A stretch of DNA of 64,000 nucleotides from Pseudorhodoplanes sp. (lineage in GTDB: Bacteria > Pseudomonadota > Alphaproteobacteria > Rhizobiales > Xanthobacteraceae), in the NCBI GenBank assembly GCA_022843165.1, contig JALHOD010000001.1, forward strand, positions 375,678 to 439,677. Direction: 5' to 3'. Each line of letters opens with the position of its first letter. Positions within the stretch are counted from its first letter, which is position 1. Positions 1 to 9,629 of the stretch are shown here, in pieces. The notes under the pieces were generated by a model that saw nothing but the letters and a program-made list of their open reading frames with translations, was not told the DNA's origin and made no database searches. A program made the translations under genes and the position numbers.

Positions 1-559
1 CGGCTACCTGCAACTCGATGACGTGTCCTTTGCGACCCTTTGCGACAGCGGCGTCCAAGACCAGGTCAAGAAGGACGGCGAAGACCCGATCGCGCTCGCC
101 AACCTTTATGCCGATATCGTCAACGCCATCACCAGGGATCGCGGTGACATGGCGATCACCATGCATACTTGCCGCGGCAACGCCATGAGCATGTGGATGG
201 CGGACGGCGGATATGAGCCGGTCGCCGAAATCATCTTCGGCAAGGTGGACGTCGATGGCTTTTTCCTTGAATACGACACCGGTCGCGCCGGCGGCTTCGA
301 GCCATTGCGCTTTGTGCCGAAGTCGAAAAAGATCGTGCTCGGACTGGTCAGCTCGAAAGTGCCGGAGCTGGAATCCAAGGACGCCCTGAAGCGCCGCATC
401 GACGAAGCCGCAAAATTCATCCCCCTGGATAATTTGTGCATCAGCCCGCAATGCGGCTTCGCCTCGACTCATCACGGCAACAAGGTCACCGAGGACATTG
501 AGCGCCGCAAGCTGGCGCTGTGCGTCGAGGTCGCCAGCGAGGTCTGGGGCAACGCCTGA
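1..559 (+). CDS. MetE catalytic-domain family protein, 5'-truncated
   Basis: The frame is open from base 2 to the TGA, so the N-terminus is outside the window and about 185 residues are seen. It opens with YLQLDD, a barrel-strand motif of the cobalamin-independent methionine synthase domain. HTCRGN follows (the His-x-Cys zinc pair), and CISPQCGFAS carries the further Cys ligand. In this family zinc activates the thiol that accepts a methyl group. Short members without the N-terminal folate domain (YxjG-like) exist, and this may be one; the missing part decides. It ends about 110 bases before a HAAT transporter operon with no evident terminator between, so a link is possible but unproven. Confidence 0.8.
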   Translation, partial: GYLQLDDVSFATLCDSGVQDQVKKDGEDPIALANLYADIVNAITRDRGDMAITMHTCRGNAMSMWMADGGYEPVAEIIFGKVDVDGFFLEYDTGRAGGFEPLRFVPKSKKIVLGLVSSKVPELESKDALKRRIDEAAKFIPLDNLCISPQCGFASTHHGNKVTEDIERRKLALCVEVASEVWGNA

Positions 560-668
560 ACCGCGAGGTGGGCCGCGAGTGGGCAGGCGCCGGGAATAGA
601 TTCGACCGCAAAAAGGTTCCAGATTAGAATTCCATAATGCTTCTGGCAGTGAAGCAGGGGAGGATGAT

Positions 669-1853
669 GTGCGAGGGTATCTGACCAGACTCGGATTCTG
701 CGGCGCGCTGGCCGCTTTTGCTGTTTCGCCGGTGCAAGCGCAGAGCACGGTCAAGATCGGCGTCATCCTGCCCTATTCCGGACCGCTGGCCGATACCGCC
801 ACCCAGATGGACGGCGGCATCAAGCTGTTCATGCAGCGCCATGGCGACACCGTTGCCGGAAAGAAGATCGAGATCATCCGCAAGGACACCGGCGGCATCG
901 CGCCCGATGTGGCGCGGCGGCTGGCCCAGGAACTGGTCGTCCGCGACGGCGTCGACATCCTAACCGGCTTCGTCCTGACGCCGAACGCCCTGGCGGCCGC
1001 CGCCGTGTCGGAGCAAGCAAAAAAACCGATGGTGATCATGAACGCGGCGACCTCGATCATCACGACCAAGTCGCCCTATGCCGTGCGCGTGTCCATGACC
1101 TTGCCGCAGATCACCGAACCGCTGGGCGCCTGGGCATTCCGCAACGGAATCAAGAACGCCTTCACCATGGTGTCCGATTACGCACCCGGACATGACGCCG
1201 AGCAGGGTTTCCAGCGCGCCTTCAAGGCAGCCGGCGGCGAGATCGTCGGCGCCATCCGCACGCCGGTGAACAATGTCGACTTCTCCGCCTATGCCCAGCG
1301 CGTGAAGGACGCCAATCCGCAATCGGTATTCATATTCGTGCCGGCCGGCAAGGAGCCCGCCGCCGTGATGAAGAGCCTCGCCGAACGCGGCGTGACGCCG
1401 GACAAGATCAAGATCCTGGGTTCAGGCGAGATCGTCGACGATACCGGCCTGAAAAGCATGGGCGACGAGGCACTCGGCGTCATCACCTCCTATCACTACG
1501 ATCGCAGCCACAATTCCCAGCTGAACAAGGAGTTCGTCAAGGATTTCCGTGCCGCCAACGGCACTCTGAATCCGAACCTGCTCGCGGTCGGCGGCTATGA
1601 CGGTATGCACCTGATCTACGAGACGCTGAAGAAGACCAAGGGCAATCCCGAAGCCGAGGCATTCATCGGCGCGGCCAAGGGCATGTCATGGGAAAGCCCG
1701 CGCGGCTCGGTGCAGATCGATCCGGAAACCCGTGACGTAGTGCAGACCATCTATGTTCGCAAGGTCGAGAAGGTCGGCGGCGAACTCACCAATATCGAAT
1801 TCGACAAGACCGAAAACGTGAAGGACCCGGTCAAGGCACGGATGCCGAAATAA
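669..1853 (+). CDS. HAAT-family ABC transporter substrate-binding protein (copy 1)
   Basis: A periplasmic type I binding protein (Peripla_BP_6/LivK-like) of 394 residues. A signal peptide covers residues 1-24 and ends near PVQAQ. The mature part starts with KIGVILPYSGPLA, the usual first strand of the family. The GTG start is chosen because a GGGGAGG box lies just upstream and nearby ATGs are out of frame. It is the first gene of a six-gene transporter set. It closely resembles the next gene over its whole length (both have RKDTGGIAPDVA, GFVLTPNALAA and MNAATSIITTKS), so the pair is a tandem duplication. The ligand cannot be read from sequence; members bind branched-chain amino acids, amides or aromatic acids. 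Confidence 0.9.
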   Translation: MRGYLTRLGFCGALAAFAVSPVQAQSTVKIGVILPYSGPLADTATQMDGGIKLFMQRHGDTVAGKKIEIIRKDTGGIAPDVARRLAQELVVRDGVDILTGFVLTPNALAAAAVSEQAKKPMVIMNAATSIITTKSPYAVRVSMTLPQITEPLGAWAFRNGIKNAFTMVSDYAPGHDAEQGFQRAFKAAGGEIVGAIRTPVNNVDFSAYAQRVKDANPQSVFIFVPAGKEPAAVMKSLAERGVTPDKIKILGSGEIVDDTGLKSMGDEALGVITSYHYDRSHNSQLNKEFVKDFRAANGTLNPNLLAVGGYDGMHLIYETLKKTKGNPEAEAFIGAAKGMSWESPRGSVQIDPETRDVVQTIYVRKVEKVGGELTNIEFDKTENVKDPVKARMPK

Positions 1854-1893
1854 CCGGGCGCAGAATCCAAGAGCAAAGTCAGGGAGAAATGTC

Positions 1894-3072
1894 ATGAGGA
1901 AATTGTTCGTCAGCCTCGGAAGCCTTGCGGCGGCGGCGCTTGTTGCCGCGCCGGCCTCGGCGCAGCAACCCATCAAGATCGGCCTGATCATGCCCTATTC
2001 GGGCCAGTTCGCCGATGCCGCCACCCAGATGGACAACGCCATCAAACTCTATGTGAAGCAGAAGGGCGACACGGTCGCCGGCCGAAAGGTCGAGTTCATC
2101 CGCAAGGATACCGGCGGCATCGCGCCCGACGTCGCCAAGCGCCTCGCGCAGGAACTGATCGTGCGCGACAACGTGGACCTGCTTGCCGGGTTCGTGCTGA
2201 CGCCGAACGCACTCGCCGCCGGCGACGTGTCGGAACAGGCCAAGAAATTCATGGTCGTGATGAATGCCGCGACCTCGATCATCACCACCAAGTCGCAATA
2301 CATGGTGCGGACCTCGCTCACGACCCCGCAGGTGAATGAGTCGCTCGGCACATGGGCGGCGACCAAGGGCGGCGTGAAGAAGGTCTATACTATGGTCTCG
2401 GATTTCGGTCCGGGCCTCGACGCCGAAGGCGCATTCCAGCGCGGCTTCAAAGAGGCCGGCGGCGAAGTCATCGGCCAGGTGAAGATGCCGGTGGCCAATC
2501 CCGATTTCTCGGCCTTCGTGCAGCGTGCCAAGGATCTCAACCCCGAATCCATCTACATCTGGGTGCCCGGCGGCGCGCAGCCGCCCGCCCTCGGCAAGGC
2601 TTTGGCCGAACGCGGCATCGATCCGAAAAAAACCCGGGTCATGGGTCAGGGCGAAGTAACCGATGACGCAGCGCTCAAGAGCATGGGCGACGTGGCGCTC
2701 GGAATCATCACCGCCTTCCACTACGACCCCAACCACAATTCGGCGATGAACAAGGACTTTGTGAAGTCGTATAATGAGGCTTATGGCCGCAATCCCGATT
2801 TCTTTAGCATCGGCGGCTGGGATGGTATGCACGTGATCTACGAAGCGCTGAAGAAGACCAGCGGCAAGACCGACGGTCAGACGCTGGTGGACGCGGCCAA
2901 GGGGATGAAATGGGAGAGCCCGCGCGGGCCGATCTCGATTGATCCGCAGACCCGCGATATCGTGCAGAATGTCTATATCCGCCGCGTCGAGAAGGTGGAT
3001 GGCAAGATCGTCAATGTCGAGTTCGACAAGGTCGAGAACGTGAAAGACCCGGTCAAAGCCCGGATGAAGTGA
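1894..3072 (+). CDS. HAAT-family ABC transporter substrate-binding protein (copy 2)
   Basis: Second LivK-like periplasmic binding protein, 392 residues. The signal peptide (residues 1-23) ends at APASAQ and the mature fold begins KIGLIMPYSG. An AGGGAGA box precedes the ATG, and the gap to copy 1 is 40 bases. Differences from copy 1 cluster in loops rather than the core (for example KGGVKKVY against RNGIKNAF), which fits two receptors of altered specificity feeding one permease. The C-termini remain alike (DKVENVKDPVKARM against DKTENVKDPVKARM). Function beyond solute capture is inferred. Confidence 0.9.
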   Translation: MRKLFVSLGSLAAAALVAAPASAQQPIKIGLIMPYSGQFADAATQMDNAIKLYVKQKGDTVAGRKVEFIRKDTGGIAPDVAKRLAQELIVRDNVDLLAGFVLTPNALAAGDVSEQAKKFMVVMNAATSIITTKSQYMVRTSLTTPQVNESLGTWAATKGGVKKVYTMVSDFGPGLDAEGAFQRGFKEAGGEVIGQVKMPVANPDFSAFVQRAKDLNPESIYIWVPGGAQPPALGKALAERGIDPKKTRVMGQGEVTDDAALKSMGDVALGIITAFHYDPNHNSAMNKDFVKSYNEAYGRNPDFFSIGGWDGMHVIYEALKKTSGKTDGQTLVDAAKGMKWESPRGPISIDPQTRDIVQNVYIRRVEKVDGKIVNVEFDKVENVKDPVKARMK

Positions 3073-3119
3073 TCGTCAACAGGTTCCACGGACAGACGGC
3101 CTAAGGATCGAAGCTCACT

Positions 3120-3983
3120 ATGATCGGACCTGTGATTGGCGTCCTGTTCGACGGCTTCGCGTACGGGATGCTCCTGTTCCTGCTGTCCGTGGGACTGTCG
3201 GTGACGCTGGGGATGATGAATTTCGTCAACCTGGCGCATTGCGCCTTCGCCATGCTGGGCGCCTACGTCACCGTTTTCTTGATGAACGACCTGAAATGGC
3301 CGTTTCTGGCCACGTTGCCGTTCGCCTTTCTGGCGGCGGCATTCGTGAGCGTTCTGCTGGAGCGTACGCTCTATCGGCGCCTCTACCGCGCCAGCGATCT
3401 CGACCAGGTACTGCTCACCATCGGCCTCGCCTTCGTGTCGGTCGCGGTCGCCGCCTACATCTTCGGCACCGTCCTGCAGCCGGTGCAAATGCCGCCCTAT
3501 CTGCGCGGCTCGTTCAATGTGATGGGCGTGAATTTCGCGGTCTACCGGCTGTTCCTGGTCGCGGTCGCACTCGCCATCACGCTGATTCTCGTGCTGACGC
3601 TGGAATATACCCGCTTCGGCGCGCAGGTGCGGGCGGCAGTCGACAACCAGCGCATGGCGCGCGGTCTTGGCATCAATGTCGACGGCGCCTTCGCCGTCAC
3701 CTTCGCGCTCGGCTCCGGGCTCGCAGGTCTGGGCGGCGCACTCGCGATCGAGATCGTCGGCCTCGATCCCTCCTTTGCGTTCATCTACCTGGTCTATGTG
3801 CTGATTGTGGTCTCGGTCGGCGGGCTTGGCTCGATCGGCGGCTCTTTCCTCGCGGCCAGCCTGATCGGCATCAGCGACGTGGCCGGCAAATATTATGTGC
3901 CGGAGCTTGGCGCCTTCCTGATCTATCTGGTGATGATCCTGCTGTTGATGTGGCGGCCGGCCGGCCTGTTCGGGAGACGCTGA
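3120..3983 (+). CDS. HAAT transporter inner-membrane permease, LivH type
   Basis: 287 residues, about eight hydrophobic segments, beginning GVLFDGFAYGMLLFLLSVGLSV and continuing with the LivH hallmark GMMNFVNLAHCAFAMLGAY at about residues 33-51. The late motif VGGLGSIGGSFLAASLIG is the coupling region seen in this family. It forms the translocation path with the LivM-type gene three bases downstream. The ribosome binding site is weak, so translation may depend on the upstream gene. Confidence 0.9.
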   Translation: MIGPVIGVLFDGFAYGMLLFLLSVGLSVTLGMMNFVNLAHCAFAMLGAYVTVFLMNDLKWPFLATLPFAFLAAAFVSVLLERTLYRRLYRASDLDQVLLTIGLAFVSVAVAAYIFGTVLQPVQMPPYLRGSFNVMGVNFAVYRLFLVAVALAITLILVLTLEYTRFGAQVRAAVDNQRMARGLGINVDGAFAVTFALGSGLAGLGGALAIEIVGLDPSFAFIYLVYVLIVVSVGGLGSIGGSFLAASLIGISDVAGKYYVPELGAFLIYLVMILLLMWRPAGLFGRR

Positions 3984-3986
3984 GCC

Positions 3987-4978
3987 ATGTCGCTGACCAC
4001 AGACCCGGTTTCCGGCCCCTATCAATATCTCAAGGCGCAGAGCCGCTGGCGCGTGCTCGAAGTCGCATTCTGGCTGTGCACACTGCTGCCCTATTTCCTG
4101 TTCCCCAACTATCTCGTGCTGGCGAGCCAGATCGCGATCACCGCCCTGTTCGCGCTCTCGCTTGATCTCATTCTCGGCTATGCCGGCATCGTGTCGCTCG
4201 GGCACGCCGCGTTTTTCGGGCTGGGCGCCTATGCCGCCGGCATTCTTTCGAAGCACGGCTGGGGCGAACCAATCACCGGTCTAATCGTCGGCGGCGTGAT
4301 CGCGGCTTTGGTCGGGTATGCGTCGAGCTTCATCATCTCGCGCTTCCGCCATCTGACCCTGATCATGATCACCCTCGGTCTCGGTCTGTTGCTGCATGAA
4401 GCAGCGAACAGCGCGCATTTTCTCACCGGCGGCGCCGACGGCCTGCAAGGCGTGAAGATCTGGAAGATTTTCGGCCTCTACGGTTTCGACCTCTGGGGCT
4501 ATACCGCCTACACCTATTCGCTGATCGTGCTGTTTCTCGGCTTCCTGCTGGCGCGGCGCATCACCAACTCGCCGTTCGGTCTCGCCTTGCGCGGCATTCG
4601 CGAGAACGCCGTGCGCATGCCGGCGATCGGCGCGCCGAGCCACGCGCATATCCGAAAAATCTACACCATCTCAGCCGCTATGGCCGGCGTCGCCGGCGCC
4701 CTCCTGGCGCAGACCACCGAGACCGTGGCGCTCGAAGTATTGAGCTTCCAGCGGTCCGCCGACACGCTGGTGATGCTGGTGCTGGGCGGCGCCGGGATGC
4801 TGTATGGCGGCATCGTCGGTTCCGCCATCTTCATGATCGCCCGCGACCAGTTTTCCGGGATCAATCCGCAATACTGGTATTTCTGGATCGGACTGCTGCT
4901 GATCGTGGTGGTGATGGTGCTGCCGAACGGCGTTCTCGGCGGCCTGAAAAAGCTCTTCACGACCTGGCGGGGGCCGTC

Positions 4979-4982
<4 letters not shown>
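3987..4982 (+). CDS. HAAT transporter inner-membrane permease, LivM type
   Basis: 331 residues with multiple membrane segments and the LivM motif GYAGIVSLGHAAFFGLGAYA at about residues 69-88. LRGIRENAVRMPAIG and LVLGGAGMLYGGIVGSAIF follow, both characteristic of the permease that contacts the ATPases. The start lies three bases after the LivH stop and its end overlaps the next start by four bases, so the operon is translated as a chain. The substrate is not readable. Confidence 0.9.
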
Positions 4983-5747
<765 letters not shown>

Positions 5748-5755
<8 letters not shown>

Positions 5756-6482
5756 CAGCCTGCTGGCACTGAAAACGATCCGCGCCGGCTATGGCGAAGC
5801 CGTGGTGCTCGACAATGTCTCGTTCGAACTTGCCGACAAGGGCAGCCTTGCCATTCTCGGCCGCAACGGCGTCGGCAAGTCGACGCTGCTGCTGACCATC
5901 ATGGGCTATACCAAGGTCGCGCGCGGACACATCTTTTGGCGCGGGCAGGATATCACCGGTACGCCGCCCTACAAGCGCGCGCGCGGCGGTATCGGCTGGG
6001 TGGCACAGGAACGTGAAATCTTTCCCTCGCTCACGGTCGAGGAAAACCTGACCGTCGCCGCGCGGCCCGGTCACTGGACGCTGGATCGTATCTACGATCT
6101 GTTGCCGCGCCTGAAGGAGCGCCGCGGCAACAAGGGCAACCATCTCTCCGGCGGCGAGCAGCAGATGCTGGCAGTGGCACGCGCCATGATGACCAATCCC
6201 GATCTCCTGCTGCTGGACGAGCCATTCGAAGGTCTGGCGCCGATCATCGTCGAAGAATTGGCGGGGGCCATACGTCGCATGCTGTTGGAACAGGGCACCG
6301 CCTTCATTCTCGTGGAACAGCATACCGAGATCGCGTTGTCGCTCACCCGGCACGCCATCGTGCTGGAACGCGGCACCATCGCCCACAGCGCGCCGTCGAC
6401 CGAACTGGAAAAGGATACGGCGACGCTTGATCGCCTGATCGGCCTGCGGGTGGCCGAGCCGGAGGCGCTGCGGCAAAGATAA
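5748..6482 (+). CDS. HAAT transporter ATP-binding protein, LivF type
   Basis: Second cytoplasmic ABC ATPase, 244 residues. Walker A GRNGVGKSTLL, signature LSGGEQQMLAVARAM, Walker B LLLLDEPFEGLAP and the LivF phrase GWVAQEREIFPSLTVEENL are all present. It heterodimerises with the LivG-type subunit to drive import. Last gene of the operon; a hairpin with a T-rich tail follows at once. Confidence 0.9.
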
Positions 6483-6484
6483 AC

Positions 6485-6514
6485 GCCGCGCCCACAGGAC
6501 GCGGCATTTTCTAT
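6485..6514 (+). terminator. Rho-independent terminator after the first HAAT operon
   Basis: GCCGCG (6485-6490) pairs with CGCGGC (6500-6505), with two further G-C pairs possible in the loop, followed by ATTTTCTATT. It sits between two convergent genes, 3 bases after the LivF-type stop. Confidence 0.6.
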
Positions 6515-6530
6515 TCTTGCCATCAGTTCC

Positions 6531-7409
6531 TCACATCACGCTGACAGTCGCCTCCTCATAGCCTTTCTTGCCGAGATCGCAGCCCTCGAAGATATCGTGG
6601 TCGCCGATCCACTCGCGCGAGGTGTTGAAGGTTTCTTCGGTATAGGGCTCGAACACGATACGCTCGCCCGGACCCCACCGGCGGGTGTCCATCTTGTCAT
6701 GATAGCGGACCGGGAATTCCTTCTTGTAGTAATGCGTGTAGAGTTCCGGCCGCAGGTCGAGGTCACGCTGCGCCCGCTTGAGGGCGCGGAAGAATCTGTG
6801 CAGATCGGCCATGTCGGGATCGCCATGCACCATGTTGGCGATCATGAAGGTGTTGTCCATGATCTTGCGAAAGCCGAGTTGCTCGGCAAAGTAGTACGGA
6901 CCACTGAACAAGGTGGCGGCCGGAATCTTGCCATCGAGCAGAAGCTCCATGCGCTTGAACAGCATGCCGTCGTTGAACGACAGGTTGATCTTGTCCTTCG
7001 GCATGTAGGATTCCAGCGCCTGGATCGAGGCGTAATGGCTACCCGACTGAAAGCCGACCGAGATCGGCACGCCGGCGAGATCGGCAGGAGTCTTGATCGG
7101 CGAATCCGGCGCAACAAAAATGCCCGACGGCGCCACCGAATAGACGTCGCGATTGAGCCGGCCATGTCCCTTGGCGGCGGCGACGTTCACAGTCCAATGG
7201 CAGGCGCAGCTCACGTCCGCCTTGCGGCCTTCCTCGAATGACTGCATGGCGCCGATCTTGTTGCCCTTGTCGTGAATCTTGCCGTCGGTCGCCTGCACCT
7301 GCTCGCGGAACACATAGTCGAGTCCCTCGTCCTTGTAATAGCCTTTCTCTTCCGCAATCCATTCCTGCAGGCGGAAATGCGGCTCGATGATGAATTTCTG
7401 CTTGGCCAT
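6531..7409 (-). CDS. NMT1/THI5-like (SsuA-fold) protein without signal peptide
   Basis: 292 residues with the fold of NMT1/THI5-like and SsuA-type binding proteins. It starts FIIEPHFRLQEWIAEEKGYY, the usual first helix, and later shows the domain phrase IKTPADLAGVPISVG. The ATG at 7409 is chosen for its GGGAGA box; a longer frame starting at 7445 lacks one. The N-terminus MAKQKFIIEPH has no signal peptide or lipobox, and no permease or ATPase is adjacent, so it is probably cytoplasmic. It may be a ligand-binding or enzymatic member of the fold rather than a transporter part. It lies 46 bases downstream of a GntR regulator on the same strand and is probably controlled by it. No specific reaction can be assigned. 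Confidence 0.75.
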   Translation of the reverse strand: MAKQKFIIEPHFRLQEWIAEEKGYYKDEGLDYVFREQVQATDGKIHDKGNKIGAMQSFEEGRKADVSCACHWTVNVAAAKGHGRLNRDVYSVAPSGIFVAPDSPIKTPADLAGVPISVGFQSGSHYASIQALESYMPKDKINLSFNDGMLFKRMELLLDGKIPAATLFSGPYYFAEQLGFRKIMDNTFMIANMVHGDPDMADLHRFFRALKRAQRDLDLRPELYTHYYKKEFPVRYHDKMDTRRWGPGERIVFEPYTEETFNTSREWIGDHDIFEGCDLGKKGYEEATVSVM

Positions 7410-7455
7410 TGATCTCCCTTTCCCATCATGTTTGTCGTTGAGCATAGTCGTATCG

Positions 7456-8217
7456 TCAGCAGCATCCCTCTTCCGCGTGCTTGTCGCCGTGTTCGGCGAC
7501 CCGCCGGGCGCGGATCATCTTGACGTGGTCGTCCATCAGCTTGCGGGCGCCGGCGGCGTCCCGCATTTCGATCAGGGCCGCGAGCTCCTTGTGCACCCCC
7601 AGCACACGGCGCGACACCTCCGGTGTCAGCGTGCGGTTATGCGACGGCCACGACACGTGGTGGAGTGAGATGAACTGTACGACCAGTACCCGGTTGTGCG
7701 AGGCCTCGGTGATGGCGAGATGGAATTCCCGGCAGGAGCGCGTATAGGCGTCGCCGTCGTCGATGATCGCTTCAGCTTCCGCCAGCAGGCGCTTCAGTCG
7801 CGCATGATCGGCGGGCGTCGCGTTCTCGGCGGCAAGCTCGGCGGCCAGGCATTCGATCGCACGCTGCGCGTCCATCACTTCGGCGGCGCTGACGCCGGTG
7901 AGGTCGAGCTGCACGGCGAGCGCTTCCGCGAACAGTCGCGGATTGCCGCGCGCGACCCGCGCGCCGCCGCCTTTGCCCATGCGGATCTCGGCGATGCCGA
8001 GCGCCTCCAGCGTGCGCAGCGCATCACGCGCGACGATGCGGCTGACGCCATATTGCGCGGCCAGATCCTTTTCGGTGCCGATCACCGCGCCGGGCTTGAG
8101 GCGCTTTTCAAACAGGGCATCGCGCACATCGGCCACGATCTGCGCGGACAGCGAACCGGAGCGGCTCGCCAGAAACGGTTGGCCCGAACGAGTGATAAGC
8201 GGAGTCTCAATCTTCAT
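7456..8217 (-). CDS. GntR-family transcriptional regulator, FadR/FCD subfamily
   Basis: 253 residues. The N-terminal winged helix spans roughly residues 20-90 (SAQIVADVRDALF, then EKDLAAQYGVSRIVARDALR and the wing GGGARVA). The C-terminal all-helical FCD domain (about 110-235) shows the metal-site pattern in CREFHLAITEASHNR, GVHKELAALI and MDDHVKMI. FCD members usually repress catabolic genes and release DNA on binding a small carboxylate. It is transcribed with the NMT1-like gene. A perfect palindrome 53 bases upstream of its start is a likely self-regulatory operator. The ligand is unknown. Confidence 0.88.
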   Translation of the reverse strand: MKIETPLITRSGQPFLASRSGSLSAQIVADVRDALFEKRLKPGAVIGTEKDLAAQYGVSRIVARDALRTLEALGIAEIRMGKGGGARVARGNPRLFAEALAVQLDLTGVSAAEVMDAQRAIECLAAELAAENATPADHARLKRLLAEAEAIIDDGDAYTRSCREFHLAITEASHNRVLVVQFISLHHVSWPSHNRTLTPEVSRRVLGVHKELAALIEMRDAAGARKLMDDHVKMIRARRVAEHGDKHAEEGCC

Positions 8218-8269
8218 GGTGGCCCTTAATAATTTAGGACACCATGCTAGGTCGGTTTCAAAAGATCGT

Positions 8270-8284
8270 AAAGATATTATCTTT
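8270..8284. promoter_or_regulatory. Perfect palindrome, candidate GntR operator
   Basis: AAAGATATTATCTTT, seven-base arms around a central T, lies in an AT-rich patch of otherwise GC-rich sequence upstream of the GntR gene. The size and position suit autoregulation. Binding is inferred. Confidence 0.5.
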
Positions 8285-8351
8285 TAGTTTCACCTGAAAC
8301 GACATGGTTTTCGGACCTTATGCCAAGCCCACAAGCCTGTTCCTGAAGCGG

Positions 8352-9113
8352 TCAACCTGCGGGCCGCGGCACCAGCGGCGGCTTCGCCGGACCAAGCCCT
8401 GTCATGCCTGTCGCCAAGAATCTGAGATCGAGCACCTTCCACTCGCTGTATTTGGCGGCCGGCAAACTGCGATAGGGCGCGCATTCGCGTAGCGCCTTCA
8501 TCGCGACCCCGACCAGAACCGGCCCATCCGCCAGAGCATTGGCACGGAGCAATTCCGGCCCCGCGGCAATCGCGCCGTTGCGCGCCAGCGAGACACGCAG
8601 CACCGCCTCCAGTTTCATCGCGTTTGGCAGCCCGACCGGGAGCGTCCAGCATTTCTGCACCTGAGCCCGAAACGCCGCGATCTCCTCGGGCGTGAGCCCC
8701 GACTTGCTCTCGCTGGCGGGTCCGCCGGAGGGGCCGGCCGGTCGGACGGCATTGTCCTGGGGCGCGGGGGCCGGCGGCTTGTCTGGGGGAGGGGCTACCG
8801 CGATTTTGGCAGGCGGCGGCTCGGACGGCGCGGCCTGCGCCGGCGCATCGGGTTTTGGTGACTGCTGCTCGACCGGCTTCTGGGGCTCAGGCTTCTGGGG
8901 CTCAGGCTTCGGCGGCTCGAGTTTCGGCGGTTCGACTTTGACTGGGGGAATATCGCTCGGCTTGACCAGTTCGACCGCGATCGTTTCCGTATCCGCCGTC
9001 GTGGATCCGCGCCGCTCGGCCCACAGAATCAAGCCGAGCAAGCCAAGATGCAGCAGCACCGACGCCAGCAGAATCGACGAAATGATCGTGACGCGGGGTA
9101 CAAGCGGGGACAA
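8352..9113 (-). CDS. TonB/TolA-like envelope protein
   Basis: 253 residues with a TTG start preceded by GGAG at suitable spacing. A single N-terminal membrane helix (about residues 9-31) is followed by a Pro/Lys/Glu-rich spacer (about 55-130) with the near-repeats EPPKPEPQKPEPQKP. A C-terminal domain (about 145-235) includes RAQVQKCWTLPVG, as in TolA/TonB C-termini of this order. Such proteins span the periplasm and transmit inner-membrane force or bridge envelope layers. No exbB/exbD or tolQ/tolR partner is in the window. It lies 72 bases after the RidA-like gene and could be read from the upstream aryl-CoA operon or separately. Confidence 0.75.
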   Translation of the reverse strand: MSPLVPRVTIISSILLASVLLHLGLLGLILWAERRGSTTADTETIAVELVKPSDIPPVKVEPPKLEPPKPEPQKPEPQKPVEQQSPKPDAPAQAAPSEPPPAKIAVAPPPDKPPAPAPQDNAVRPAGPSGGPASESKSGLTPEEIAAFRAQVQKCWTLPVGLPNAMKLEAVLRVSLARNGAIAAGPELLRANALADGPVLVGVAMKALRECAPYRSLPAAKYSEWKVLDLRFLATGMTGLGPAKPPLVPRPAG

Positions 9114-9185
9114 CGGCAGCTCCGGTTTGCCAGGCTGGCTACCTCATCCCGTCACAGCACGCGAGTCCAGCGAAAGCGGCCCGCT

Positions 9186-9620
9186 TCACTCCGGCAACAC
9201 CGCCGTGGTCTCGATTTCCAGCAGCGCCTCGTGCTCGACCAGACCCATCACCTGCACCAGGGCCATGGCCGGAAAATTGCGTCCCATCACATCGCGATAG
9301 ACCTTGCCGAGTTCCGGCAGCGAATTGCGGTAGGCCGCAATATCGGTGACGTACCAGGTCATGCGCACCACATGCTCCGGTCCGGCGCCACCTTCCCGCA
9401 ACACCGCGACGATGTTCTTCAGGAGCAGTTCGGTCTGGGCGACAAAACCTTGCGGAAACTTCTGTTGCTCGTCCCACCCCACCATCCCGCCGACAAACAC
9501 CATCTCGCCGCGCGCCTTCACGCCATTGGCGTAGCCTCGCGGCTGTGGCCAGCCCTTCGGATTGAGAAAGGTCAGACCACTGCTGGTGGCGGGTATTTTG
9601 CGAATCGGACTTTCCGACAC
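9186..9620 (-). CDS. RidA/YjgF-like protein lacking the usual catalytic arginine
   Basis: 144 residues of the RidA (YjgF/YER057c/UK114) fold, with AGGAG ahead of the ATG. Family landmarks are GEMVFVGGMVGWDEQ, NIVAVLREGGAGPEHVV and the terminal LLEIETTAVLPE. Typical RidA enamine/imine deaminases carry an Arg in the segment aligned with PARSCVEV; here it reads FPAMALVQV, with Met. Subfamilies without this Arg have generally not shown imine hydrolysis. It sits between the aryl-CoA ligase (nine bases away) and the TonB-like gene, so a role in the aryl-CoA pathway is likely, but its chemistry is open. Confidence 0.85.
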   Translation of the reverse strand: MSESPIRKIPATSSGLTFLNPKGWPQPRGYANGVKARGEMVFVGGMVGWDEQQKFPQGFVAQTELLLKNIVAVLREGGAGPEHVVRMTWYVTDIAAYRNSLPELGKVYRDVMGRNFPAMALVQVMGLVEHEALLEIETTAVLPE

Positions 9621-9629
9621 ATTGAACTC

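Noticed and set aside
2973-4256. A 427-codon minus-strand frame across the first permease genes
   Set aside because: It is antisense to LivH/LivM-type membrane proteins, and its low-complexity charged composition marks it as a shadow.
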